64,000 nucleotides of DNA, from contig NZ_CP149514.1 in NCBI RefSeq assembly GCF_045291545.1, positions 558,001 through 622,000 of the forward strand, written 5' to 3'. The stretch comes from Gallaecimonas sp045291545. GTDB lineage: Bacteria; Pseudomonadota; Gammaproteobacteria; Enterobacterales; Gallaecimonadaceae. The translations under genes and the position numbers were made by a program. Numbering within the stretch: position 1 is the first letter of the stretch; the number at the start of each line of letters is the position of its first letter. The notes under the pieces are model-generated. The model saw nothing but the letters and a program-made list of their open reading frames with translations. It was not told where the DNA came from and ran no database searches. Positions 9,102-17,636 of this stretch are shown one piece after another.

Positions 9102-9214
9102 GGTGCCGCTTTCCTTCAAACCCTGATGTCTGTATCGGAGTCAGGCTGGATAACTTGATGAGTTAATGATGGAAAAGGCTAACTGTTCGAGGCGGGCGCT
9201 GTCACTAACTGGAT

Positions 9215-9239
9215 CAAAAAACCCCGCATCAGCGGGGTT
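9215..9239 (-). terminator. Terminator of the YSC84-like lipoprotein gene
   Basis: On the minus strand the stem AACCCCGC / GCGGGGTT (9220-9227 with 9232-9239) has a TGAT loop and is followed by T residues at 9215-9219. Confidence 0.85.
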
Positions 9240-9243
9240 TGGC

Positions 9244-9804
9244 TTAGTTCAGTGCGTCCCAGGGCCAGTATTTAGCGGCGCCGATGGTCGCTTGTAAGGC
9301 CGCTCCTGACTGGGTTATCTGATAAGTGATGACATCCAAGTCAACTGACTGATTGGCAGTGACTTCGCCACCGTCGTTGTTGGCTTTAGCGGTTGCTTCT
9401 GCCTGAGCACTGGCGTCCCAGCCGTGGTCACGGAAGCGCTCAAAATCGGCTTTGTTTTTGAAGATCAGCACTTCCCGGTAGTCTTTGATGCCCAGACCAA
9501 AGCCAACACCACCACCGCCAACACGCATATAGGTGTGGCGCCCGGCTTTGTCGGTCAAGACGCCATAGCCGCCGGACGTCGACAGTAAAATCAGGTTTTG
9601 ATTGGCCATGTCAAAAACACCATAACCATAAGCTGAGGCTATCTGGCTGCGGGCTTTGGGGTGTTCTTTATAAAGTTGCTTGAGGGTGTCGCTGCGCATG
9701 TTAAGCACCGCCTGACGCTTTTCTGCCGGGGTGTTGCCGGTGACGCTGCAGGCGCCCAGTAACAGGGCAACGGTGGCCAGCAGTATTGTTTTCCATCTTT
9801 GCAT
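9244..9804 (-). CDS. YSC84/SYLF-related lipoprotein
   Basis: Predicted outer- or inner-membrane lipoprotein of unknown role. The signal sequence ends in LLLGAC, giving a lipidated Cys at residue 19. The body holds a glycine-rich SYLF-like core: an S-A-Y-G-Y-G-V-F segment, LLSTSGGYGVL and VGGGGVGFGLGIKDYREVLI. That core binds lipids in eukaryotic relatives. ATG 9804 is chosen because AAGGAG is well placed upstream and the lipobox then falls correctly; the open frame extends 31 codons further without support. It has its own terminator. 186 residues. Confidence 0.8.
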   Translation of the reverse strand: MQRWKTILLATVALLLGACSVTGNTPAEKRQAVLNMRSDTLKQLYKEHPKARSQIASAYGYGVFDMANQNLILLSTSGGYGVLTDKAGRHTYMRVGGGGVGFGLGIKDYREVLIFKNKADFERFRDHGWDASAQAEATAKANNDGGEVTANQSVDLDVITYQITQSGAALQATIGAAKYWPWDALN

Positions 9805-9863
9805 CAGTGTCTCCTTTTTAAGGTTCGCAACAAGCATAGAGGACGCTAGCTGACGTCGACATG

Positions 9864-9889
9864 AAAAAGGTGCCATCAGGGCACCTTTT
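9864..9889 (-). terminator. Terminator of the 9.9-10.9 kb gene
   Basis: Stem AAAAGGTGCC / GGCACCTTTT (9865-9874 with 9880-9889), five-base loop. On the minus strand it follows the stop at 9916 and ends in a T run. Confidence 0.8.
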
Positions 9890-9915
9890 ACTGTCATGAC
9901 AGAAATCCTTCGCGG

Positions 9916-10857
9916 TTACAGGGCTGTACCGTTCAGGCTCAGGCCAAAAAACTGCATCAGTTGCTGCGGGCTTTTGAAGCGGGTCTTGAACTTAGGGTCC
10001 ATCAGCTGCGCCAGTTGAATAGGCTGCGCCGGTTTCATGGCCAATACCAGTTCATGGTGGCCGCCGAGAAATTCAGCAATGGCTTTTTTGTGCGCAGCTT
10101 GCAGCATCGGGTTGTGTTCAACACCGGAGAGGATCTGCTGTTGCAGTTGCTCGCGAGTCATACCGCTTTGCTTGCCTTTGATATTCATCAGCATGTCAAC
10201 CAGGCCGCTATCAGCAAAGCTCATGCTCATCTGGCTGATTTTCAGGTCCATGACCTTCGGCATCACTTCCATAGTGAGCTGGCGCATGGCCTGCTTGTCT
10301 TTGCTGTCGATGGATTGCGGGTGCGTTTTTTTGAAGGCAAGGGCCCAGTTCACCAGCGGGTTGGCATTGTCCGCGTCAAAGGTAAAACGAAAATGGCCAA
10401 GGTTGGCATCAACAGTGTCGGACTCGACTCGGAAGGTGCCCTTGTCTTTATCGTAATGAGATTGCTGTGTGCCATGAATATCCAGTTTCGCAAGGGTGGC
10501 CTTGATATCGGCGGGCGCATCTTGCAGCAGGCCGGTACCCAAGCGGATGCCGGAGTAGGTAACGGTAGACGACGTCGGCACACTATCAAAAGCCAGGGAG
10601 TCAGAGCCCACTTGGCGCAGATGCACCATCGGCTGCTGCTGTTTGCCATACAGGGTGATGTCTGAAACGTGCCAGCTGTGGCTCAGGACATTGGCGGAAA
10701 CATCGCCATAGGTGATATTCAGGCCTTTGGCGGCCAGCTCCTCACTGGTTTTGGTCAGCTGCTGGCGCACCTTTTTTTCGACATACCAGTTTCCCCCGGC
10801 GATGGCGCCGCCGGCGATCACCACCAGCGTACCCAAGGCGATTACGGCCTTTTTCAT
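9916..10857 (-). CDS. Membrane-anchored periplasmic protein of unknown function
   Basis: A single N-terminal hydrophobic segment (residues 4-25, glycine- and alanine-rich) follows KK, then W-Y-V-E-K-K-V. The remaining 285 residues are soluble and probably periplasmic. The layout, with a leading KK, a G-G-x-W-Y motif after the anchor and a long beta-rich body, recalls the YdgA/DUF945 group, but I cannot confirm membership. The ATG has AGGACG about 6 bp upstream. It is monocistronic with its own terminator. No catalytic motif is seen. Confidence 0.6.
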   Translation of the reverse strand: MKKAVIALGTLVVIAGGAIAGGNWYVEKKVRQQLTKTSEELAAKGLNITYGDVSANVLSHSWHVSDITLYGKQQQPMVHLRQVGSDSLAFDSVPTSSTVTYSGIRLGTGLLQDAPADIKATLAKLDIHGTQQSHYDKDKGTFRVESDTVDANLGHFRFTFDADNANPLVNWALAFKKTHPQSIDSKDKQAMRQLTMEVMPKVMDLKISQMSMSFADSGLVDMLMNIKGKQSGMTREQLQQQILSGVEHNPMLQAAHKKAIAEFLGGHHELVLAMKPAQPIQLAQLMDPKFKTRFKSPQQLMQFFGLSLNGTAL

Positions 10858-10945
10858 AAGACGTCCTTTTCGTCAGTAAATGAAAGTGGCCGCTATGGTA
10901 GAGGGGGCCTGTTGTTACTGTAAAGTTAATGTTTGTAAGCAGGTG

Positions 10946-11185
10946 TCAGCCGTGTAAGCGGGTAAAACGGGCCAACAGCACCTCGGCAGGCTCAATTGGC
11001 CCCTGTTCAATACAGTCGATAGGGCACACTGCCTGACACTGTGGCAGTTCATAGTGGCCAACGCATTCGGTGCAGCGGTTAGCGTCAATTTCATACACTG
11101 TGGCGCCCAGGCTGATGGCGTTATTGGGGCAGGCGGGCACGCACATATCGCAGTTGATGCAGTCATGGTTGATGCTCAGGGACAC
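10946..11185 (-). CDS. yfhL: YfhL-family 4Fe-4S ferredoxin
   Basis: Small ferredoxin with two [4Fe-4S] clusters. The first motif is C-I-N-C-D-M-C-V-P-A-C-P. The second is C-T-E-C-V-G-H-Y-E-L-P-Q-C with a downstream C-P, including the YfhL-type insertion between cysteines. Translation starts at GTG 11185, with GGGAG 7 bp upstream. The start lies inside the 3' end of yegQ (10-bp overlap), so the two are probably co-translated. That pairing suggests this ferredoxin serves the YegQ/TrhP reaction; this is inference from context. Confidence 0.9.
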   Translation of the reverse strand: MSLSINHDCINCDMCVPACPNNAISLGATVYEIDANRCTECVGHYELPQCQAVCPIDCIEQGPIEPAEVLLARFTRLHG

Positions 11186-12462
11186 GGTGCTTCTCCCAGT
11201 CTGACCAACAGCGCATACGATGTTGGCGGGCAGGAAAAGGGCAGTGTCAGCACCACCTGATGACCATCCCCTGGCGCCACATCGATAGGGGCGCCGTGCT
11301 GGTTAGCCAGTTGCGTCAGGGTAAAAGGATGGTTGCCACTGGGGGTAACGAGCAGTAACTGGTCGCCAACGGCGAAACGGTTTTTCACTGCCACTGTCAG
11401 TTGCTGCTGTTTCCCGCTCAGTATTTCACCGACAAACTGGTGGGCACTGGCCGGGGCGCCGGTATGGTAGTTCTGCAGGGCTTGCGGCCGGTGGCGCTGC
11501 AAAAAACCTTCGGTGTAACCACGATTTGCCAGGTGCTCCAGCTCACTCAGGTATTGTTCGTCAAAGGGTTTACCGGCAGCGGCATCATCGATGGCCTGGC
11601 GATAAATCTGGGCGGTACGGGCAACGTAGTAGTGGCTTTTGGTACGGCCTTCAATTTTGAGCGAATGCACGCCCATGGCAGTGAGCCGTGCTACGTGTTG
11701 CACTGCTCGTAAGTCCTTGGAATTAAAAATGTAGCTGCCGTGCTGGTCTTCTTCGGCGGCCAGCCACTGGCCGGGGCGGCTAACGTCTTCAATCAGCATT
11801 TGCTGCGGCTCGGCCAATGCCAGTTGGCCGCAGCTGTCTTCTATAGCGGGAGCTGTTCGGTAAGACCAGCGGCAGGCGTTGGTACAGGTGCCTTGGTTGG
11901 GGTCACGCTGGTTGATATAGCCTGACAGCAAACAGCGACCGGAGTGGGCCATACACAAAGCGCCATGAACAAAAACTTCCAGTTCCATGGCCGGGCAATG
12001 CTGGCGGATCTCGGCAATTTCATCCAGCGACAATTCTCGGCTCAGGATCACCCGCTCGATCCCCTGGCTGGCCCAGAACTGCACGCTGGCATAGTTAATG
12101 GCATTGGCCTGTACCGACAGGTGAATGGCCATGTCGGGAAAATGCTGGCGTACCAGCATAATCAGCCCCGGATCGGACATGATCAGCGCATCCGGGCCCA
12201 GTGCCAGCAGTGGCGTCATATCGTTAATGAAGGTGGCCAGCTTACTGTTATGGGGCTGAATGTTAACGACCAGATAAAAGCGTTTGCTCAGGGCGTGGGC
12301 GCGGTCAATGCCGGTTTTCAGGCTGGCCGCGTCAAAGCGGTTGTTACGTACCCGCAAGGAATAGCGGGGCAGGCCGGCATAAACGGCATCGGCACCGTAG
12401 GCAAAGGCATATTCAAGGTGTTTGAGACTACCGGCAGGGCAGAGTAATTCAGGCTTTTGCAT
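11176..12462 (-). CDS. yegQ: U32-family protein YegQ/TrhP (tRNA uridine 5-hydroxylation)
   Basis: U32 'peptidase' family member. E. coli YegQ (TrhP) is needed for 5-hydroxyuridine at position 34 of tRNAs. The protein begins MQKPELLCPAGSLKHLEYAF and contains the U32 signature EVFVHGALCMAHSGRCLLSG, followed by N-Q-G-T-C-T-N-A-C-R. These conserved cysteines are typical of the subfamily that probably holds an iron-sulfur cluster. 428 residues; E. coli YegQ is about 450. The downstream gene is a ferredoxin overlapping by 10 bp, so this looks like a two-gene modification operon. Confidence 0.9.
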   Translation of the reverse strand: MQKPELLCPAGSLKHLEYAFAYGADAVYAGLPRYSLRVRNNRFDAASLKTGIDRAHALSKRFYLVVNIQPHNSKLATFINDMTPLLALGPDALIMSDPGLIMLVRQHFPDMAIHLSVQANAINYASVQFWASQGIERVILSRELSLDEIAEIRQHCPAMELEVFVHGALCMAHSGRCLLSGYINQRDPNQGTCTNACRWSYRTAPAIEDSCGQLALAEPQQMLIEDVSRPGQWLAAEEDQHGSYIFNSKDLRAVQHVARLTAMGVHSLKIEGRTKSHYYVARTAQIYRQAIDDAAAGKPFDEQYLSELEHLANRGYTEGFLQRHRPQALQNYHTGAPASAHQFVGEILSGKQQQLTVAVKNRFAVGDQLLLVTPSGNHPFTLTQLANQHGAPIDVAPGDGHQVVLTLPFSCPPTSYALLVRLGEAPCP

Positions 12463-12584
12463 TGGTCACAATCATCAAGGTGGGCCAGGAGCGGGCAGCC
12501 TAGCCGCTCTTTTGATGGATGCATTTGATCTGCCTTAAGGTATAGTGAGAAGGCGTTGAATCATCACAGATCACTGAAACACCC

Positions 12585-13439
12585 ATGGCTAACGAAAACG
12601 ACTTGCTGGCGTCGCTGATTTCCAAAATCAAAAAAGACGCGCTGATCCTCCCCACTTTACCGGAAGTTGCCCTGCGGGTACGGAGCGCTACTGAGCGTGA
12701 AGAAGTGTCGATGACCGAGCTGGCAGACATTATCCGCCAGGATCCGGCACTGGCGGCGCGCATTATCAAAGTGGCCAACTCGGCACTGTATCGGCGCAGC
12801 ATGTCAGCCGAGTCGATTCAAAGTGCCTTGGCCCGCATCGGTATGCGCCAGATCCGTTCTATCGTCACCGGTGCCGCCATGCAGCAGCTGTTCCTGTGCG
12901 ACAACCCTATTGTTGAAAATGTCATGATGACCGAATGGGAAGACAGTGTATCTGTCTCCAGCGCCGCTTGTCTGTTGTTGCAGCAATATCTGGAACGCGG
13001 TGGTGCCAACCCGCGGGAGTTGAGTGTTGATGGTGCCCAGCTGGCGGGGCTTATTCACAATATCGGTGTATTGCCGATCCTCGCCGAAGCCGAACAGCAA
13101 CCAGAAACCGTGACCAGCCCTTACCTGCTGAAAAAAGTGCTGACCCGGTTGTCGCAGCCACTGGGTTTGAACGTGCTGAAAAGCTGGGGCTTTGGCAAAG
13201 AACAGCTGGATGTGGTGCGTCACTGGCGCGATCCAGATTACAATCCGGCCGAACCTGACTATGTGGTGTTTGTACGCCTGGGGGCCATGGCTTGTGGATT
13301 ACTGGAGCGCTACGGCATTGATACCGACGCACTGGCCGCTGAGGCCGTCAAAGAGGGGCTGTTCCCCTCTGTGGGATATGTCGAAGAACCGGCTTTCACT
13401 GAACCCTTTGATGAATTAAAGGCCGCTTTCGATTTGTAA
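12585..13439 (+). CDS. HDOD domain protein
   Basis: A stand-alone HDOD protein of 284 residues. The HDOD core spans about residues 20-215 and starts with L-P-T-L-P-E-V-A-L-R-V. It includes I-I-R-Q-D-P-A-L-A-A-R-I-I-K-V-A-N-S and an L-I-H-N-I-G in place of the HD metal motif, so no phosphodiesterase activity is expected. Such proteins act as signalling adaptors near chemotaxis or c-di-GMP networks. Specific partners are unknown. It is monocistronic and shares a bidirectional terminator with rdgC. Confidence 0.85.
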   Translation: MANENDLLASLISKIKKDALILPTLPEVALRVRSATEREEVSMTELADIIRQDPALAARIIKVANSALYRRSMSAESIQSALARIGMRQIRSIVTGAAMQQLFLCDNPIVENVMMTEWEDSVSVSSAACLLLQQYLERGGANPRELSVDGAQLAGLIHNIGVLPILAEAEQQPETVTSPYLLKKVLTRLSQPLGLNVLKSWGFGKEQLDVVRHWRDPDYNPAEPDYVVFVRLGAMACGLLERYGIDTDALAAEAVKEGLFPSVGYVEEPAFTEPFDELKAAFDL

Positions 13440-13440
13440 A

Positions 13441-13466
13441 AAAAACGCGGCCAGAGCCGCGTTTTT
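13441..13466. terminator. Bidirectional terminator between the HDOD gene and rdgC
   Basis: A perfect 11-bp stem (13441-13451 with 13456-13466) made of A5-CGCGGC and GCCGCG-T5, with a four-base loop. T runs on both strands make it work for both convergent genes. Confidence 0.92.
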
Positions 13467-14372
13467 TTACAGGGTGTCGTCTTCGCCACCGAGGGCTTGC
13501 AGCAGCTCCGGCAGCAGTTTTTCCAGGGTGCGGCTCATCAGCACAAAATCGGCATCCAGGCGAGCGGCTTTGTCAGCGCCGTCAATGTCATCGTTTTCTT
13601 CACGCAACACATCGGCAAACTTCAGCCGCTTGATGGCCAGTTCTTCATCCAGCATAAACGACGCCATGTCCGGCCAGCTCAGCGCCAGCTTGGCAACCAG
13701 TCGCTGGTCCAGCAAGGTGGCAATTTCTTCGTTGTTCAGGGCCTGCTTCTTGGTGCGGATCACACCGCCTTCTTCGAGCAACGATTTAAATTCAGCTTCG
13801 TCTTCCACGGCAAAAGGCGCTGGCGCCTCGGTTTTCAGCCAGTCTGTCAGGCTCACGGCAACAGGGGTGGCGGTAGCCAGCGGTTTGACCGGCAGGCTGC
13901 CGATGGCTTTACGCAGTAGCCCCAGCACTTCTTCAGCGCGGCTGGCGGAACTGCTGTCAACTATCACCATGTTCAACCGCTCGCTGATATAGGCGTAGGT
14001 AAAACGGCTCTTTACAAAGGCCCGTGGCAGCAGGCTGGTGACAATTTCTTCTTTCATTGCCTGCTTTTCTTTACGTGCCACCGGGCGACCCTGCTCGCGT
14101 TCAATGTCGGTCACTTTTTCGTCCAGCGCGTCTTTGATCACCCCAGCAGGCAGCAGTTTTTCTTCCTGGCGAACACACAGCAGCCAGTTACCGTCGGCCT
14201 GGTGTGCCAGTTCACCGTCTTCGCGGCGGCTCAAGGGGCTGACAAAACCATAGCGGGCCACATCCTGGCTGCCACAGGGGGCAAAGCGTTGGCCGGCCAG
14301 TTGTTCGGGGAAACTGGCATCAAGGGAAAGGGGCTTGGTCAGGCGGTACAGCAGCAGGTTTTTAAACCACAT
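13467..14372 (-). CDS. rdgC: Recombination-associated protein RdgC
   Basis: A nucleoid DNA-binding ring protein that inhibits RecA and is needed in some replication-restart mutants. The start MWFKNLLLYRLTK and a G-F-V-S-P-L segment are diagnostic, and the C-terminal D-E-E-L-A-I-K-R-L-K-F is conserved. 301 residues is the normal size. AGGAA lies 8 bp before the ATG. Single gene, ending at the shared terminator. Confidence 0.96.
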   Translation of the reverse strand: MWFKNLLLYRLTKPLSLDASFPEQLAGQRFAPCGSQDVARYGFVSPLSRREDGELAHQADGNWLLCVRQEEKLLPAGVIKDALDEKVTDIEREQGRPVARKEKQAMKEEIVTSLLPRAFVKSRFTYAYISERLNMVIVDSSSASRAEEVLGLLRKAIGSLPVKPLATATPVAVSLTDWLKTEAPAPFAVEDEAEFKSLLEEGGVIRTKKQALNNEEIATLLDQRLVAKLALSWPDMASFMLDEELAIKRLKFADVLREENDDIDGADKAARLDADFVLMSRTLEKLLPELLQALGGEDDTL

Positions 14373-14532
14373 GGAACATTCCTAGGCTGGGCGTAAGGCG
14401 CTTGAGTGTAGCCAAGGCCGCCGCCGGGAAAAAGCCCTGTTTGCTGGCGAATAGGCTAATCGATAAAAGCACCGGGGCAGCCACTGACGCCTGTGATAAA
14501 GTACAACCACTTGATTTTACGGAGCCTTGCCT

Positions 14533-15306
14533 ATGTTGATGCTGGTATCCCCTGCCAAATCCTTGGACTTTGAAACGCCGCCGGCAACCACCACGGCAAC
14601 GCAGCCAGAGCTACTGAGCGAAGCGCAAGCGCTGGTCGAGGTTTGCCGCGAGTTGACACCTGCGCAACTGGCCAGCCTGATGAGTATCTCCGATAAGCTG
14701 GCAGGCCTTAATGCTGCTCGTTTTTCCGATTGGCATACCCCTTTTACGCCAGATAATGCCAAGCAGGCGGTGCTGGCTTTTACCGGTGATGTCTACACTG
14801 GCCTGGATGCCAGCAGTTTAACTGGCAGTGGCTTTAGCTATTTGCAGCAACACCTGCGTATTCTCTCCGGGCTTTATGGCTTGCTGAAGCCGCTGGATCT
14901 GATGCAGCCCTACCGCCTGGAAATGGGCACCAAACTGACCAATCCCCGCGGCAAGGATTTGTACCAGTTTTGGGGCAATATCATCACCGATGCTATCAAT
15001 ACGGCTCTGGCGGCCAGTGGTAACGAGCAGTTGGTGAACCTGGCGTCCAATGAATATTTCAAATCGGTCAAGAGCAAGCAGGTTAATGGCCAGGTGATCA
15101 CGCCAGTATTCAAGGATGAGAAAAACGGCCAGTTCAAGATCATCAGTTTTTACGCCAAAAAAGCGCGCGGCATGATGGTGCGCTATGCCGCTGACCACCA
15201 GGTAAAACAGGCAGAAGACCTTAAAGCCTTTGACTACGGTGGCTACTTTTTCAGTGCCGAACAATCCAAGCACGACACATGGGTGTTCCTGCGCCACGAG
15301 CAATAA
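14533..15306 (+). CDS. yaaA: Peroxide stress protein YaaA
   Basis: DUF328/UPF0246 protein that limits free iron during hydrogen-peroxide stress and has a DNA-binding fold. The N-terminus MLMLVSPAKSLDFETPP is diagnostic. Other conserved segments are S-G-L-Y-G-L-L-K-P-L-D and L-A-S-N-E-Y-F-K-S-V. ATG 14533 follows GGAG by 8 bp; a TTG two codons upstream is in frame but less likely. 257 residues, as in E. coli. Monocistronic with a strong terminator. Confidence 0.95.
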   Translation: MLMLVSPAKSLDFETPPATTTATQPELLSEAQALVEVCRELTPAQLASLMSISDKLAGLNAARFSDWHTPFTPDNAKQAVLAFTGDVYTGLDASSLTGSGFSYLQQHLRILSGLYGLLKPLDLMQPYRLEMGTKLTNPRGKDLYQFWGNIITDAINTALAASGNEQLVNLASNEYFKSVKSKQVNGQVITPVFKDEKNGQFKIISFYAKKARGMMVRYAADHQVKQAEDLKAFDYGGYFFSAEQSKHDTWVFLRHEQ

Positions 15307-15333
15307 AAAAGCCGGCTGACGCCGGCTTTTTTA
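15306..15333. terminator. Terminator shared by yaaA and the endonuclease gene
   Basis: Stem GCCGGC (15311-15316) / GCCGGC (15321-15326) with a TGAC loop, an A run before and a T run after, so it can act on both strands. Confidence 0.88.
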
Positions 15334-15334
15334 T

Positions 15335-16909
15335 TTATGGGCAACGAGACCCGAAGATGCTTTGGATCCACTCGGGGTGGTCAATGAAGGGGTTACGGTT
15401 GTGCTGGCGCTCGTAGACACGGGCGTTGCGACGACGCTCCCAGTCTGACACCGGATCCTGAGCCGCCCAGGCCACCAGGGTACAAAGCTTGCCCAGCTGC
15501 GGGCCGCTGGTGCCCACCTGGTTTACCAGTACCAGATCCGGCACGCCGGTGTTGTCATTGCCGTCATAACGCACTGCCATATAGAACAGCATACGGGCCA
15601 CATCACCTTTAACGTTATCAGCAGGCTCAAAGCTGTCACTGTCGGTTTTGTTGGCTGGTGACTCGCTCAGTGGTGTACCGCCGTTATCGAAGTCCTTGTT
15701 GCCGCGGCTGGAGTTGATGGTGACATCGGCCGGCCGCAGGTGGTTCAGGTCGGTATAAGCCCATTGCGACGAGTTAGGGAAGCCATGGCTTTTCGCCCAA
15801 ACGTGTTCGCGGTTCCAGGCGTCTGGATCGTTGGTCAGGCCGGCCCGGAAGGTTGCCGGCTCAGAGCGGCCGGAGTACAGCAGGATGACGTTATTGGCGT
15901 TGTTGGGATCCTGGTCGGTGTAGGCCAGTTGATCCCATACCTGCGAATAAGTGAAGTGCACCTGATCCTGGAGGATAGCGTGCAAGGCGCTACGCAGCGC
16001 ACTGCCGGTTTTCCCCAGGGCGGAGGCGTAGTAGGTATCGGTGTTGGAGGGGGGCGGGGTAGTGCTGCCGGTATTGAAGCTGGCTGTAACGCTGACGCCG
16101 CTGAAGCTCTGGTAACCGTAGAGATTAATGTAGATACGGCCGGTGGCGCTGACCTGGCAGGACTCGCTGTTGCCGGAATTAATGGAACGGCAGTCGTAAC
16201 TGGTTGTCGTCGGGGTGCTGCCGGCTTGCACGTACAGGTCGGCATCACCGCTGCCACCACTGGTAGTGACTGTCACCGGGCTGGCGCTGGCATCAAGATA
16301 AAAGCTCAGAGTATCACCGCTGGCACCACTGTTGTTGGTGCTGGCCTGGCCGTTGGTCAGTGCGGTGGCAGTAGAGGTACTGCCACCACCACTGCAGGAT
16401 GTGGCCAGGGTGCCGGAACCTGGAGTACCGGTGGTGGCGGATACTTGCCAGTCACTGGGGGTACTGGCGGCAGTGAAGGTGCTGCGGGTAATGGACTGGT
16501 CTTTAGCACTGATGCTCCAGCCACTGAGGCCACCTTCCCAGCCAACTTGATCAACAACCTGGCTGCCGTTGAGCAGTTTGACGTAATCACCGCTGTTGCC
16601 CAGTGCCAGGGTCATGCCGCTGATGTCAGGTTGCTGGCCAAACAATGCCGAGAAGCCACTGGCAGAGCGGGCGATGGTGACGTACTTACCGCTATCAAGC
16701 AGACCAGTGAGCGCGAACGTAGTGTTGTTGTCCTCAATGGCATAGTTGCTCAGGTCGACGCTACTACAGCCGGTGTTGTAAAGCTCAACAAACTCTTCGG
16801 TGCTGTCGTTGTTAGGGGCGTCGTAAAGTACCTCAGAGATCACCAGCTGCGCCTGACTTTGCGCTGCCAGCATGAGCAGTCCAGTTGCCCATAATGCTTT
16901 TATTTTCAT
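15335..16909 (-). CDS. Secreted endonuclease I with lamin-tail and PPC domains
   Basis: A large extracellular nuclease of 524 residues. A signal peptide ends ...AAQSQA at about residue 20. Residues ~21-130 look like a lamin-tail domain (LVISEVLYDAP, E-E-F-V-E-L-Y-N-T-G). Residues ~185-285 look like a PPC (pre-peptidase C-terminal) domain with DADLYV. Residues ~295-524 are the endonuclease I catalytic domain with WNREHVWAKSHGFP and a DLNHLRPAD. The domain order suggests release outside the cell and use of extracellular DNA. Ends at the terminator shared with yaaA. Confidence 0.87.
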   Translation of the reverse strand: MKIKALWATGLLMLAAQSQAQLVISEVLYDAPNNDSTEEFVELYNTGCSSVDLSNYAIEDNNTTFALTGLLDSGKYVTIARSASGFSALFGQQPDISGMTLALGNSGDYVKLLNGSQVVDQVGWEGGLSGWSISAKDQSITRSTFTAASTPSDWQVSATTGTPGSGTLATSCSGGGSTSTATALTNGQASTNNSGASGDTLSFYLDASASPVTVTTSGGSGDADLYVQAGSTPTTTSYDCRSINSGNSESCQVSATGRIYINLYGYQSFSGVSVTASFNTGSTTPPPSNTDTYYASALGKTGSALRSALHAILQDQVHFTYSQVWDQLAYTDQDPNNANNVILLYSGRSEPATFRAGLTNDPDAWNREHVWAKSHGFPNSSQWAYTDLNHLRPADVTINSSRGNKDFDNGGTPLSESPANKTDSDSFEPADNVKGDVARMLFYMAVRYDGNDNTGVPDLVLVNQVGTSGPQLGKLCTLVAWAAQDPVSDWERRRNARVYERQHNRNPFIDHPEWIQSIFGSRCP

Positions 16910-17105
16910 GTTTCTATCCTGTGTTGTTGATGCAAAATTGCATCGTCTGTTTTATTAACGCAAGGTGACGTGCGTAGCAATGACAGGACAGTGTTCAAAG
17001 GCGCAAAAAAGCCAAATTTCTTGAAAAATTCATATTCGGGCAGCCAACAGCCGTGATGCCAGGGCGATATTCGCTGCCGTTGTTGCATGATCTCGTGAGT
17101 TAACT

Positions 17106-17127
17106 GCCGCGCTGCGGGTAGCGCGGC
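17106..17127 (-). other. Stem-loop downstream of the 17.1 kb lipoprotein gene
   Basis: Perfect 8-bp stem GCCGCGCT / AGCGCGGC (17106-17113 with 17120-17127). It follows the stop of the lipoprotein gene on the minus strand but has no T run, so terminator function is uncertain. Confidence 0.5.
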
Positions 17128-17133
17128 GAAAGG

Positions 17134-17511
17134 TTATTTGAGCAGGCCGTCAGTTTTCATCTGACGAATGTTGAGCTGCTGGATCTGGTTTATCAGGCAG
17201 CGCTGACCGTTGTAGAGCACTACATCGTGGCGGGCCTGTACCGACGCCCAGCCTGACGAAAAGCGTAACACCGGCAAGCTGTTGTCAAAAAAACAGTTAC
17301 CGGAAACCGTCATCAGGTAAGCGGTGTTGGGGCTTTGCCAGAGCACCACCTGATTAGGGTTGATGATTTGAAAATTATGAAAACGTGGATTGTAGACATC
17401 CAGCTGCGGCCCCATGGTGTAACGGTTCCAGGGGATGGGCTTGGCGGTCTTACCGGTACTGGCGCAGCCGCCCAGTAGCAAGGCGATGGCCACCATTGCA
17501 TAGATTTTCAT
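17134..17511 (-). CDS. Small lipoprotein of unknown function (DUF6491-like)
   Basis: A 125-residue predicted lipoprotein. The signal MKIYAMVAIALLLGGC has a clean lipobox with Cys 16. The mature part has two further cysteines (a G-N-C-F-F-D and a Q-R-C-L-I-N) that could form a disulfide in the periplasm. ATG 17511 is supported by AGGAG about 8 bp upstream; the open frame upstream has no ribosome site. The pattern resembles the DUF6491 family, but that is a weak recognition. Function unknown. Confidence 0.7.
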   Translation of the reverse strand: MKIYAMVAIALLLGGCASTGKTAKPIPWNRYTMGPQLDVYNPRFHNFQIINPNQVVLWQSPNTAYLMTVSGNCFFDNSLPVLRFSSGWASVQARHDVVLYNGQRCLINQIQQLNIRQMKTDGLLK

Positions 17512-17608
17512 CACGGTTCTCCTGCAGTGACTGACAGTCTTTAGACGCGCTAATGCCAAAAAGCGTGACAGCGACAGCCGCTCTGTTCAGGTTAGCATCA
17601 CCGGATAC

Positions 17609-17630
17609 AAAAAAGGCCGCTGTAGCGGCC
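17609..17630 (-). terminator. Terminator of srmB
   Basis: On the minus strand the stem GGCCGC / GCGGCC (17615-17620 with 17625-17630) and TACA loop are followed by six T residues (17609-17614). Confidence 0.88.
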
Positions 17631-17636
17631 TGAGTC

